A stretch of 64,000 nt of DNA from SFWF01 sp045638145 (GTDB lineage Bacteria; Bacillota; Clostridia; Oscillospirales; Acutalibacteraceae). Positions within the stretch are counted from its first letter, which is position 1. Each line of letters opens with the position of its first letter. The notes beneath the pieces are model-generated. The model was given only the letters and a program-made list of their open reading frames with translations, was not told the origin of the DNA and searched no databases. The stretch spans positions 160,492 through 224,491 of the forward strand of contig JAZUAU010000027.1 of NCBI GenBank assembly GCA_045638145.1. The letters are read 5' to 3'. The position numbers and the translations under genes were made by a program. Shown here one piece after another: positions 17,066 to 23,755 of the stretch.

Positions 17066-17725
17066 TTAAATATTTTTTAAAGCTTCCCGGTCGAGTAGGG
17101 TAATGGTGCGCCCCTCGACCGAGATAGCATTTAACTCGATAAGCTCGTTTCTTGCTCTGTAAAGACTTGCTCGGCTAATTCCAAGCGCAGTGGCAAGGGA
17201 TGAAAAGTTTATATTTTTGCAAACACCGTTGCCATCGGCAATTTTAAGCAAATGTCGGGCGAAGCGGATCCCCGTCTCCTTGGAGGTGAAGGTGGAAATT
17301 CGGCGGTTTAAAAACTCGACTCTGCCCGATAAAAAGCGGATATATTCGAGCGCCGCATCGGGATTATGGCGGAAAAGCGCCTCTACCCCCTCGCGCGAGA
17401 TAAAAAGCACGCGACAGGCGGTTTTTGCCACGATATTTGAAAGAGGGGCGGCACACTCCTCGCAAAAGCAGGATGCCGCACCAAAGAGCTCACCCGCGAA
17501 GAAGGTTTTTATTGCGCCGTTTCCTTCCTCGACAGGGAGTGCTACCGCCTTACCCGAAAGGAGAATACCAAGCCTTTTGCCCTCGGCACCAAAAAAATAC
17601 TCCCCCTTTTTGAAGGATAGAAGAGAAGCCGCGCCTCCATCTGCAAAGCTTAAAATATCTTGTTCGCTCATTCCCTTGAAAAGAAAAATTCCGGAAAGTA
17701 TTAATTTATCTGCTTCCGAAAACAT
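17066..17725 (-). CDS. Crp/Fnr-family transcription regulator
   Basis: A 219-residue regulator. The N-terminal cyclic-nucleotide-binding fold spans about residues 10-125, with a long dimer helix near residues 130-150. A C-terminal winged helix carries ATALGISRASLYRARNEL as the recognition region. The N-terminal domain lacks the cysteine cluster expected of an oxygen-sensing Fnr, having only a few scattered cysteines (FCEECAA). It is first in the operon with the NMT1/SsuABC-like importer. A perfect palindrome overlaps its own predicted transcription start, so autoregulation is likely. Confidence 0.85.
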   Translation of the reverse strand: MFSEADKLILSGIFLFKGMSEQDILSFADGGAASLLSFKKGEYFFGAEGKRLGILLSGKAVALPVEEGNGAIKTFFAGELFGAASCFCEECAAPLSNIVAKTACRVLFISREGVEALFRHNPDAALEYIRFLSGRVEFLNRRISTFTSKETGIRFARHLLKIADGNGVCKNINFSSLATALGISRASLYRARNELIELNAISVEGRTITLLDREALKNI

Positions 17726-17738
17726 TGGCTCACCCCCA

Positions 17739-17764
17739 AAAAGTGTATCATTTGGTACACTTTT
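17739..17764. promoter_or_regulatory. Palindromic operator of the Crp-like regulator operon
   Basis: AAAAGTGTA (17739-17747) and TACACTTTT (17756-17764) are perfect 9-base arms around 8 bases. On the minus strand a promoter TTGACA (17794-17789), N18, TATTAT (17770-17765) places the start at the palindrome. That position is suited to repression or co-inducer control by the Crp-like protein. Confidence 0.75.
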
Positions 17765-17870
17765 ATAATAATACAGGAGCGAAATTTTGTCAATATAAAA
17801 AATATTAAAATTTTCTTTACAAATAATCTAAAATAGGGTGTAATATATAAGGTAGATAGGGAGTGATTCT

Positions 17871-18776
17871 ATGTCGCAGAAGAAACTACTGTTTATAGCA
17901 AACCCGAGAGCGGGTATGGGAAAAATAAAAAACCATCTATTTAAGGTGGTTGATATACTGTCTAAAGGCGGATACGAGGTTACCGTTTATCCCACCAAAA
18001 AACAGCTTGATGCCATGAACCGAATCAAGGAGGGAATAGACGAGTTTGAAATGCTGGTCGTATCGGGTGGGGACGGCACTCTCAATGAAGTTGTAAACGG
18101 CGTTATCGCAAGCGGTGCCGATATCCCGATTGGCTACATCCCGGCAGGCACACTCAACGAGTGGTCAAGCGGACTTAAAATCTCGCGAAATATCGAGCAG
18201 GCGGCACGCGATATCGTAAACGGACAGGAGCGCACACTCGACGTCGGACTTTTCGACAACCGGTATTTTACCTACACGGCTTCCTTCGGCGCATTTACCG
18301 AGGTTTCCTATTCTGCAGAGCAGGATGTTAAGAATGTTCTCGGTCAGGCGGCATATGTTTTCGAGGGAATCAAGAGCATCGGTAACATTAAGCCGATAAA
18401 GCTAAAGCTTGAAACCGAGGCGAAAACTGTTGAGGGCGAGTTCATTTTCGGCGCCATTTCAAACTCTATGTCGGTAGGCGGTGTTCTGAAGCTCGATGAA
18501 AACACAGTTGCTCTCAATGACGGCTTTTTTGAGGTTGTGCTGATAAGAAAGCCCGACTCAATTGCCGATTTGCAGAAAATTGTCGACGGAATTCTCAAAA
18601 AAGACTTTACCAAAAAGGGAATCGAGTTTATGAAGGCGGCGCGCATTACCGTTTGTTCCGACAAAAAGCTTGACTGGACCCTTGACGGCGAGCACGCAAG
18701 GGGTGAGAAGGTTACAAAGATTACTAATTTGCAAAACAGATTAAAGTTCATCGTTCCGAGCAGGGGTTCTTTTTAA
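17871..18776 (+). CDS. Diacylglycerol kinase family lipid kinase (YegS/DgkB-like)
   Basis: A 301-residue protein of the DAGK_cat family: NPRAGMG at the N-terminus, nucleotide-binding GGDGTLNEV (residues 66-74), and an acidic C-terminal region ending in LDWTLDGEHARG. Members phosphorylate diacylglycerol, undecaprenol-type or other lipids. The exact substrate is not clear. The usual GTxNDF appears as GTLNEW. It starts at ATG 17871 with GGGAGTG upstream, divergent from the Crp-like operon. Confidence 0.8.
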   Translation: MSQKKLLFIANPRAGMGKIKNHLFKVVDILSKGGYEVTVYPTKKQLDAMNRIKEGIDEFEMLVVSGGDGTLNEVVNGVIASGADIPIGYIPAGTLNEWSSGLKISRNIEQAARDIVNGQERTLDVGLFDNRYFTYTASFGAFTEVSYSAEQDVKNVLGQAAYVFEGIKSIGNIKPIKLKLETEAKTVEGEFIFGAISNSMSVGGVLKLDENTVALNDGFFEVVLIRKPDSIADLQKIVDGILKKDFTKKGIEFMKAARITVCSDKKLDWTLDGEHARGEKVTKITNLQNRLKFIVPSRGSF

Positions 18777-18834
18777 AAGAAAAGAATCTCACGATTCCGA
18801 GAAATCATAATGCAAAGCAAACAATTCATTATTA

Positions 18835-18972
18835 TTGACGTATTTGTTAAATTATGTTAAAATAAATATGCAGTAAAAATCCCGTCGACAAGCCGATTAC
18901 TGCAAAAAATTAATAAAACTATAAAAGCGCACAGTCGTACGGGAAAGCCCCCGTGTAACTATGCGCTTTTTT
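18835..18972 (+). ncRNA. Candidate small structured RNA with own promoter and terminator
   Basis: TTGACG (18835-18840), a 17-base spacer and TAAAAT (18858-18863) predict a start near 18870. About 100 bases follow before a strong hairpin with a T-run. The first stem is GCAGTAA...TTACTGC. Its loop contains TCCCGTCGA, which can pair with TCGTACGGGA downstream (one bulge), so a pseudoknot or switch is possible. There is no ORF with a ribosome site, and it does not match a riboswitch class that I know. Confidence 0.4.
18923..18972. terminator. Long hairpin terminator
   Basis: AAAAGCGCA...TGCGCTTTTTT with inner pairs AGT/ACT and ACGGG/CCCGT forms an extended hairpin ending in T6, usable in both directions. 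Confidence 0.8.
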
Positions 18973-18984
18973 AGTGGAGAAAAG

Positions 18985-19013
18985 GGAGACAAGAGAATCG
19001 TCCCCTTGTCTCC
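18985..19013 (-). repeat. REP-like hairpin, arms GGAGACAA/TTGTCTCC
   Basis: Inverted copy of the GGGGACGGTTC-type core, read here as GAATCGTCCCC, inside perfect 8-base arms GGAGACAA and TTGTCTCC. Confidence 0.8.
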
Positions 19014-19039
19014 TAATGTTTGGTTAATGTGAGGATGGG

Positions 19040-19585
19040 ATGATGAGAAGATATGCAACTTTAAAAAAGGAGTTTGAGTTTTTAGTAAAGACATACGGAT
19101 TTGAAATATGTTTGAAGCAGAAACACGGTGCATATTATTTTATCGAATGGACTAATCAAAATATAAGTATTATGGCTTTGTATGACGAGCGTGTTGAGGA
19201 TCCGATTACAATACGCATATATGATGCGGATTCGTTAGGTACAGCTTATGATGCGGTAGAATACAAAAATGAATTTGAACAAAGAAGCGGATCACCGCGA
19301 GAGAAAATTCGCCGTGCGGCCGAGTGGCTAAGCACTGCCATTGCGAATAAGCATATCATAGTTCAATCAGGGGACGGTTCCTCTGTAACACAAGGGGACG
19401 GTTCCTCTAAGACAGGGGACGGTTCCTCCAACACAAGGGGACGGTTCCTCTGTGTTACCGAAATACAAAATTTAGAGAAGGTAAGGAGAGATTTAATTTT
19501 GAAAAAGTTAAGGCAAAGCGGAATCTCAATCAGACAGATTAGTAGATTAACGGGGGTAAGTTTTAATGTTGTGCGTAAATTCTGA
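19040..19585 (+). CDS. Composite ORF: unknown protein + four REP-like repeats + RAYT tail
   Basis: A 181-residue frame made of three parts. Residues 1 to about 110 look like a normal small cytoplasmic protein of unknown family (YYFIEWTNQNISIMALYDE, REKIRRAAEWLSTAI). Residues about 111-140 are read through four tandem copies of the GGGGACGGTTC repeat, giving SGDGSS-like repeats and then TRGRFLCV. The last 40 or so residues (LRQSGISIRQISRLTGVSFNVVRKF, in two blocks) match the C-terminus of the RAYT transposase at 63.0-63.8 kb. The frame stays open throughout. The composite may be expressed, or the host gene may simply have been truncated by insertion. A GAGG ribosome site precedes the ATG. Confidence 0.55.
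   Translation: MMRRYATLKKEFEFLVKTYGFEICLKQKHGAYYFIEWTNQNISIMALYDERVEDPITIRIYDADSLGTAYDAVEYKNEFEQRSGSPREKIRRAAEWLSTAIANKHIIVQSGDGSSVTQGDGSSKTGDGSSNTRGRFLCVTEIQNLEKVRRDLILKKLRQSGISIRQISRLTGVSFNVVRKF
19362..19457 (+). repeat. Four tandem REP-like repeats
   Basis: Core GGGGACGGTTC starts at 19370, 19394, 19415 and 19437 (spacing 24, 21, 22). The intervening arms vary (TAACACAA, AGACA, AACACAA). The last unit closes with CTGTGTTA. Confidence 0.9.
19497..19585 (+). pseudogene. RAYT transposase 3' remnant
   Basis: Encodes SGISIRQISRLTGVSFN and VRKF, aligning with the last residues of the intact RAYT at 63040-63786. It is followed, as there, by an inverted REP-like hairpin. No upstream catalytic part is present. 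Confidence 0.85.
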
Positions 19586-19835
19586 TAACACAAAAGAACC
19601 GTGCCCTTGTGTTACTAAAACCAAGCAGCGGAAAGAAATTGCTCAGTTAATGCTTGATTATAATACATCTAATCCCGTAGAACCGGCATGGTCACGAACA
19701 TTGGATTCTTTGGTTGAGGAATGGAAGCTGCATAATTTCGCACACAGCTGGTGGATAAAAAGAGAACGTACTGCCGATTGTGATTTTAATAATGCTGACG
19801 AAGGTATGGGCTTTTGGGATTTTGTTGGGAGGTGA
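19566..19835 (+). CDS. Small hypothetical protein with repeat-derived N-terminus
   Basis: An 89-residue frame. Its ATG lies in the RAYT remnant and its codons 8-16 are read through the inverted hairpin (19587-19613). From about residue 20 it looks like an ordinary protein (VEPAWSRTLDSLVEEW, then WWIKRERTADCDFNN). The ending DEGMGFWDFVGR is distinctive, but I do not recognise the family. An internal ATG at 19650 could also be used. The native 5' end was probably replaced by the insertion. The stop TGA overlaps the ribosome site of the next gene, so the two were once coupled. The position near an RHS fragment raises the possibility of an immunity or orphan cassette, which is inference. Confidence 0.4.
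   Translation: MLCVNSDNTKEPCPCVTKTKQRKEIAQLMLDYNTSNPVEPAWSRTLDSLVEEWKLHNFAHSWWIKRERTADCDFNNADEGMGFWDFVGR
19587..19613 (-). repeat. REP-like hairpin, arms AACACAA/TTGTGTT
   Basis: Inverted, slightly decayed core (AGAACCGTGCCC) in 7-base arms, directly after the RAYT remnant stop. Confidence 0.8.
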
Positions 19836-19840
19836 CTAAT

Positions 19841-20238
19841 ATGCTGAAGTATAGCACAAAATGTCTAACGATTCTACTTGCAATTGTATCTGCTGTTTCA
19901 CTAGTGAATGTACTTGTAATGTATTGGTTTCCAATAAATATTCCATTAGTTCTTTTTCTGCTGTGCGGCTTACAGTTGTTGCTTTCATAGAAAAGAGATA
20001 CTATCTAACCTTAGTTAGCGCATTGATTTGTGTATTACTGTTCTTATCAACAATTTCTGTTCGTAGGCAGCATATCCTTCTGCCAGTGTTGTCACTTATG
20101 TATCTAATATATGATTTTGTTATAGTGTTCTCACTGTTAGTTGATGGTTTAGGCGATGGCTATTGGAGGACATATATTATTCAAACAATAGTTTCAATTG
20201 CGCTTATTGGATCAATCAGGGGACGGTTCTGTGATTGA
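19841..20238 (+). pseudogene. Frameshifted small membrane protein ending in repeat-encoded tail
   Basis: From ATG 19841 (ribosome site GGGAGGTG) the frame encodes a hydrophobic protein (LTILLAIVSAVSLVNVLV, VLFLLCGLQLLLS) and stops at 19990. In the neighbouring frame the hydrophobic protein simply continues (VVAFIEKRYYLTLVSALI and on, with about three more membrane segments). A single-base frameshift near 19975-19990 is therefore likely. The second part ends GSIRGRFCD-stop, where the last residues and the stop codon come from a REP-like repeat. The 125-residue frame starting at 19861 has an implausible Cys-rich N-terminus and is an artefact of the shift. Family unknown. Confidence 0.6.
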
Positions 20239-20270
20239 TTGATCAATCAGGGGACGGTTCTGTGATTGAT
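20211..20270 (+). repeat. Two REP-like hairpins, arms ATCAATCA/TGATTGAT
   Basis: Two near-identical units (20211-20239 and 20242-20270) with the core GGGGACGGTTCTG between ATCAATCA and TGATTGAT. The first unit supplies the C-terminal codons and stop of the gene above. Confidence 0.9.
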
Positions 20271-20312
20271 AAAAGAGATTAAGGTATAGGGTAGATTTCT
20301 GCCCTATACCAG

Positions 20313-20501
20313 ACCCATGATGCACTGAATCAGCTTAAAACCGTAACGAGAGGTAACGACGTTTACGAATACACATACGATAACGGCGGAAATATTCTGA
20401 GCGTCAAGCTGAACGGAACGGTTACAGATACCTACATCAATCAGGGGACGGTTCTCCTGTCTCCTAACCCCACGGCATCCGTAATTTTAAAAACCGAATA
20501 A
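20313..20501 (+). pseudogene. RHS/YD-repeat protein fragment
   Basis: The frame encodes THDALNQLKTVTRG, YEYTYDNGGNI and LNGTVTDTYIN, which are unmistakable RHS (YD) repeats of a wall-associated or polymorphic-toxin protein. No start or ribosome site precedes it (an in-frame TAG lies at 20292). The reading then passes through a REP-like repeat (QGTVLLSP) to a stop at 20499. It is the only RHS trace in the window, so this is a relic of a lost toxin or surface-protein gene. Confidence 0.75.
20436..20466 (+). repeat. REP-like repeat with mismatched arms
   Basis: The left arm is ATCAATCA, but the right side reads CTCCTGTCTCC. The left half belongs to one arm class and the right half to another, as expected after recombination between two copies. 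Confidence 0.75.
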
Positions 20502-20552
20502 AACAAACAATCCCACGCTCGGTTTTACCCCAGCGGGGGTTTGCGTTATATT

Positions 20553-20599
20553 AAAAAAACTGATTCTGCGCCGATTATCAAAGGCAGCAGTCTTTTTTA
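20553..20599 (-). terminator. Terminator of the nfnAB-ybaK operon
   Basis: Read on the minus strand, GACTGCTGCC pairs imperfectly with GCAGAATCAG(T) and is followed by TTTTTTT, right after the ybaK stop. Confidence 0.65.
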
Positions 20600-21067
20600 T
20601 TCGGGTAGTTTGGTGACATCAACCCATTTTACATAGTTTGAATACTTTTCGAGTTCTTCGAGGGTCAGCTTGATTGCACTGTTAGAGCTTCCTGCCGCAG
20701 GGTAAACGAAATCAAACCTTTTAAGGCTTTCGTCAAGATAAACCGGCACGCCCTCGTTTACGGCAAAGGGGCAAACGCCGCCTGCCGCGTGTCCGCAAAG
20801 GCGGGCAACCTCGCCGAAATCAGCCATTTTGGCTTTCATTCCGAATTCTGCCTTGAATTTTCCGTTATCAACCCTTGCGTCTCCTGCTGCAACGACCAAA
20901 ATACATCCGTCATCTTTTACAAAGGAAAGGGTTTTTGCAATTCTCTCGGGCTCACAGCCGAGGGCTTCTGCCGCGAGGGCAACGGTGGCGGAAGAAACAG
21001 AAAACTCTAAAATTCTGTCCTCAATTCCGTATCCTTTAAAATATTCTCTGACCTTTTCAATAGACAT
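20597..21067 (-). CDS. ybaK: YbaK/EbsC-type aminoacyl-tRNA editing protein
   Basis: A 156-residue stand-alone editing domain of the YbaK/ProRS-INS superfamily. Typical features are KTLSFV near residue 45 (the invariant lysine), the GKFKAEFGMKAKMAD region, and HAAGGVCPFAV near the middle. YbaK proteins deacylate Cys-tRNA-Pro and related mischarged tRNAs. Substrate choice within the family cannot be read from sequence alone. The start ATG lies 1 base after the stop of nfnB, so it is in the same transcript. A different editing protein of this superfamily (ProXp-ala-like) lies at 23.8-24.3 kb. Confidence 0.85.
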   Translation of the reverse strand: MSIEKVREYFKGYGIEDRILEFSVSSATVALAAEALGCEPERIAKTLSFVKDDGCILVVAAGDARVDNGKFKAEFGMKAKMADFGEVARLCGHAAGGVCPFAVNEGVPVYLDESLKRFDFVYPAAGSSNSAIKLTLEELEKYSNYVKWVDVTKLPE

Positions 21068-21068
21068 A

Positions 21069-22484
21069 TTATTTCTCCATCATATATTTATCCATCGCTT
21101 CGGCGGCGGTTTTTCCTGCACCCATAGCGAGAATAACGGTAGCGGCACCCGTTACGGCATCTCCGCCGGCGAAAACTCCCTCTCTTGAGGTAAGTCCGCT
21201 CTCTTCATTGACTACAATTCCGCCTCTGCGGTTAACCTCGAGCCCCTCGGTAGTAGATTTAATAAGGGGGTTGGGGCTTGTGCCGATTGACATTATAACC
21301 GTGTCGACGGGAAGGGTAAAGTTGCTGTGGGGAATTTCAACAGGGCTTCTTCTGCCCGAGCTGTCGGGTTCGCCGAGCTCCATTTTTACACATTCAATTT
21401 CCGTTACAAAGCCGTTTTTCGGGTCGCGCTTATCGTGGGGGTTACTGTATCCGTGAATTTTAACGGGGTTATTGAGAAGTAAAAACTCAATTCCCTCTTC
21501 CATTGCGTGCTCGACCTCTTCCTTTCGGGCGGGAAGCTCTTCGAGGGAGCGGCGGTATATTATGTAAACCTTTTCCGCACCAAGACGGAGTGCCGTTCTA
21601 GCCGCATCCATAGCAACGTTTCCTCCACCGACTACGGCAACTCTGCCACCCTTAATAATGGGTGTGTCGGAATCCTCTCGGTATGCCTTCATAAGGTTAG
21701 AGCGTGTCAAAAACTCGTTAGCCGAGTAAACACCCTTTAAGCTTTCACCCTCGATTCCCATAAAACGGGGAAGGCCGGCGCCTGAGCCTATAAATACCGA
21801 CTCAAAGCCCATCTCGAAAAGCTCGTCAATAGTGAGGGTCTTGCCGATAATCATATTTGTTTCAATCTTTACACCGAGAGCCTTTAAGGTCTCAACCTCA
21901 GATTTTACAATGGCCTTCGGCAGTCTGAATTCGGGAATTCCGTATACGAGAACGCCGCCTGCGGTGTGAAGCGCCTCAAAAACGGTAACGTCATAGCCCT
22001 TTTTGGCAAGGTCTCCTGCGCAAGTAAGAGCCGCAGGGCCCGAGCCGATTATAGCTGCCTTGTGTCCGTTCGGCGTAGGCTTTTCGGGGGCTTTACCGCT
22101 GTGTTCGTTGTGCCAATCGGCAACAAAGCGCTCAAGTCGTCCGATACCGACAGACTCGCCCTTAATTCCGCGAACGCATTTTGATTCGCACTGATTTTCC
22201 TGAGGACAAACTCTGCCGCAAACGGCGGGGAGGGAGGACGATTTTGATATAATCTCGTAAGCACCCTCGAAATCGCCCTCGCGCACCTTTTCGATAAAGG
22301 CAGGAATGTGGATTTTTACGGGGCAACCCGAAACACAGGGCATATTCTTACAATTAAGGCATCTTGCCGCCTCGTCGAGAGCCTGCGCCTCGCTATAGCC
22401 GAGGGCGACCTCGCTGAAATTGTGTGCACGAACCGCTGCCTCCTGTGTTGGCATTTCGTTTCTCTTTAAAGACATATTTGCCAT
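21069..22484 (-). CDS. nfnB: NADPH-dependent flavoprotein, NfnB/GltD-like large subunit
   Basis: A 471-residue iron-sulfur flavoprotein. N-terminal cysteine clusters for two [4Fe-4S] centres are visible (ARCLNCKNMPCVSGCPV and CGRVCPQENQCESKC). Two Rossmann folds follow (IIGSGPAALTCAGDLA for FAD, VVGGGNVAMDAARTALRLG for NADPH). The C-terminal GGDAVTGAATVILAMGAGK closes the FAD site. The true ATG is at 22484, one base after the upstream stop and behind AAGGAGG, so a longer frame to 22682 is a shadow. With the adjacent PyrK-like subunit it forms NfnAB/SudAB, which couples NADH, ferredoxin and NADP+ in clostridia. Glutamate synthase small subunit is less likely, as no gltB is nearby. Confidence 0.88.
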   Translation of the reverse strand: MANMSLKRNEMPTQEAAVRAHNFSEVALGYSEAQALDEAARCLNCKNMPCVSGCPVKIHIPAFIEKVREGDFEGAYEIISKSSSLPAVCGRVCPQENQCESKCVRGIKGESVGIGRLERFVADWHNEHSGKAPEKPTPNGHKAAIIGSGPAALTCAGDLAKKGYDVTVFEALHTAGGVLVYGIPEFRLPKAIVKSEVETLKALGVKIETNMIIGKTLTIDELFEMGFESVFIGSGAGLPRFMGIEGESLKGVYSANEFLTRSNLMKAYREDSDTPIIKGGRVAVVGGGNVAMDAARTALRLGAEKVYIIYRRSLEELPARKEEVEHAMEEGIEFLLLNNPVKIHGYSNPHDKRDPKNGFVTEIECVKMELGEPDSSGRRSPVEIPHSNFTLPVDTVIMSIGTSPNPLIKSTTEGLEVNRRGGIVVNEESGLTSREGVFAGGDAVTGAATVILAMGAGKTAAEAMDKYMMEK

Positions 22485-22485
22485 T

Positions 22486-23325
22486 TTACATAACCTCCTT
22501 AGAAAGAAGATTACAGGTTTCTTCTCTGCGATGAGCCTCAAAATCACGGTAGATACTGCCTCGTGCCATTGCCTCGTCGAAATCGACGGCATATCCGTCA
22601 AAATCGGGTCCATCAACGCAGGCAAAAAGGGTCTTTCCGCCAACAGTGAGACGGCAACCGCCGCACATACCCGTGCCGTCAATCATAATGGGGTTCATAG
22701 AAACGGTGACGGGCACTGCGAAGGGACGACAGGTCTCAACCACGAATTTCATCATAATAAGAGGTCCGATGGTGATAACCATATCGTATTTTTCAGTATC
22801 TAAAAGCTCTTTTAAAGCCTCGGTAACAAGTCCTTTTCGACCGACCGAACCATCGTCCGACATTATAATAAATTTATCCGAGCAACCCTCGAATTCTTCC
22901 TCTAAAATAAGCAGGTCGCGGCTTCTGAAGCCGACAACCGAGTGCACCTCGGCACCTGCCTCATGCAGAGCCTCGGCCACGGGGAGAGCAATAGCACAGC
23001 CGACACCGCCACCCACAACGCAGACCTTACGGAGCCTCTCAATTTCGGTAGGCTTGCCGAGAGGACCCGCAAAATCGAAGATATATTCGCCCTCTTTCTT
23101 TGCGGCAAGCTTCATTGTAGTAGCGCCGACCGTCTGGAAAATTATACGGATAGTGCCCGCCTCTCTGTTATAGCCTGCAATGGTGAGGGGAATGCGCTCA
23201 CCCTCTTCGTCAACACGGAGAATAATGAACTGACCCGCCTTTGCCTTTTTAGCGACAAAGGGAGCCTCGATTTTCATCTCGACAACAGTCGGGTTCAGCA
23301 CCTTTTTAGAAACAATTTTATACAT
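22486..23325 (-). CDS. nfnA: FAD/NAD-binding oxidoreductase, NfnA/PyrK-like small subunit
   Basis: About 279 residues. In order: a beta-barrel FAD domain (residues about 5-95, with ILRVDEEGERIPLTI), an NAD(P)-binding domain (VVGGGVGCAIALPVAEAL), and a C-terminal [2Fe-2S] cluster motif (GTGMCGGCRLTVGG, then ACVDGP). This is the layout of PyrK, SudB and NfnA. ATG 23325 has AGGTGG 5 bases upstream and is preferred to the GTG at 23334. It is first in the leftward operon nfnA-nfnB-ybaK. Pairing with the GltD-like gene favours NfnAB over dihydroorotate dehydrogenase, since no pyrD is adjacent. Confidence 0.87.
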   Translation of the reverse strand: MYKIVSKKVLNPTVVEMKIEAPFVAKKAKAGQFIILRVDEEGERIPLTIAGYNREAGTIRIIFQTVGATTMKLAAKKEGEYIFDFAGPLGKPTEIERLRKVCVVGGGVGCAIALPVAEALHEAGAEVHSVVGFRSRDLLILEEEFEGCSDKFIIMSDDGSVGRKGLVTEALKELLDTEKYDMVITIGPLIMMKFVVETCRPFAVPVTVSMNPIMIDGTGMCGGCRLTVGGKTLFACVDGPDFDGYAVDFDEAMARGSIYRDFEAHRREETCNLLSKEVM

Positions 23326-23409
23326 AAAAACCACCTGTGATTTTATCTTTAGTATTATCTATTCATTTTAACCTTTTAAAGAGGAGTTGTCAACCAAAAA
23401 AGGCACCCG

Positions 23410-23453
23410 TTGGGAGACACTTCGTAAAGAAGGGTTCTCCCAATTTTCTTTTT
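23410..23453 (+). terminator. Terminator-like hairpin inside the element
   Basis: TTGGGAGA (23410-23417) and TCTCCCAA (23436-23443) are followed by TTTTCTTTTT. No rightward gene ends here, so it may be part of the element rather than a gene terminator. Confidence 0.5.
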
Positions 23454-23530
23454 ATATAAAAATTGACACTTTTCGCAGATAAGTGTCATAGTGGGTTACA
23501 TACTTTAAAAGTTACCTATCTCAAAGAAAA

Positions 23531-23708
23531 AATAATGAGTGATATTGTGAGACGGGTCTCACAGTGATATTTTTGATAAATCAAAAGTTATGTTAAAACC
23601 TGACGGTTTTAGTGATATTTTATTCGCCCCTTAAACTCGCGAAGCGAATAACACTCGGCAGTAGCCGAATATCACTGCGAAGCAATATAACTCGCCTTCG
23701 GCGAATAA
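23531..23708. repeat. Array of seven short hairpins with a constant spacer
   Basis: Successive perfect mini-hairpins GTGAGAC/GTCTCAC, TTTGAT/ATCAAA, AAAACC/GGTTTT, TCGC/GCGA, TCGGC/GCCGA, TGC/GCA and TCGCC/GGCGA are each separated by a spacer. The spacer reads AGTGATATT in the left half and its inverse (ATATCAC, ATAACAC, ATATAAC) in the right half. Stems differ in sequence while the spacer is kept. Confidence 0.75.
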
Positions 23709-23741
23709 AACTGAGGCACACTTCCTTACGGAGTGTGCCTC
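23705..23741 (-). terminator. Terminator of the folT-ProXp operon
   Basis: On the minus strand, GAGGCACACTCC pairs with a GGAAGTGTGCCTC arm and is followed by AGTTTTATT, downstream of the ProXp-ala stop. Confidence 0.6.
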
Positions 23742-23755
23742 TTCGGGTGCCTTTT

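Noticed and set aside
19861..19985. Cys-rich start of the 125-codon frame
   Set aside because: Explained as the wrong frame of a membrane protein that begins at 19841 and is frameshifted.
22484..22682. N-terminal extension of the nfnB frame
   Set aside because: Overlaps nfnA in another frame. AAGGAGG and ATG 22484 give a normal start one base after the nfnA stop.
22486..23325. Dihydroorotate dehydrogenase electron-transfer subunit PyrK
   Set aside because: The fold is the same, but the partner is a GltD-like Fe-S flavoprotein and no pyrimidine genes are nearby.
23531..23708. CRISPR array
   Set aside because: The repeated parts are short spacers and the intervening segments are palindromic mini-hairpins. 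No cas genes are present and there is no constant 30-bp repeat.
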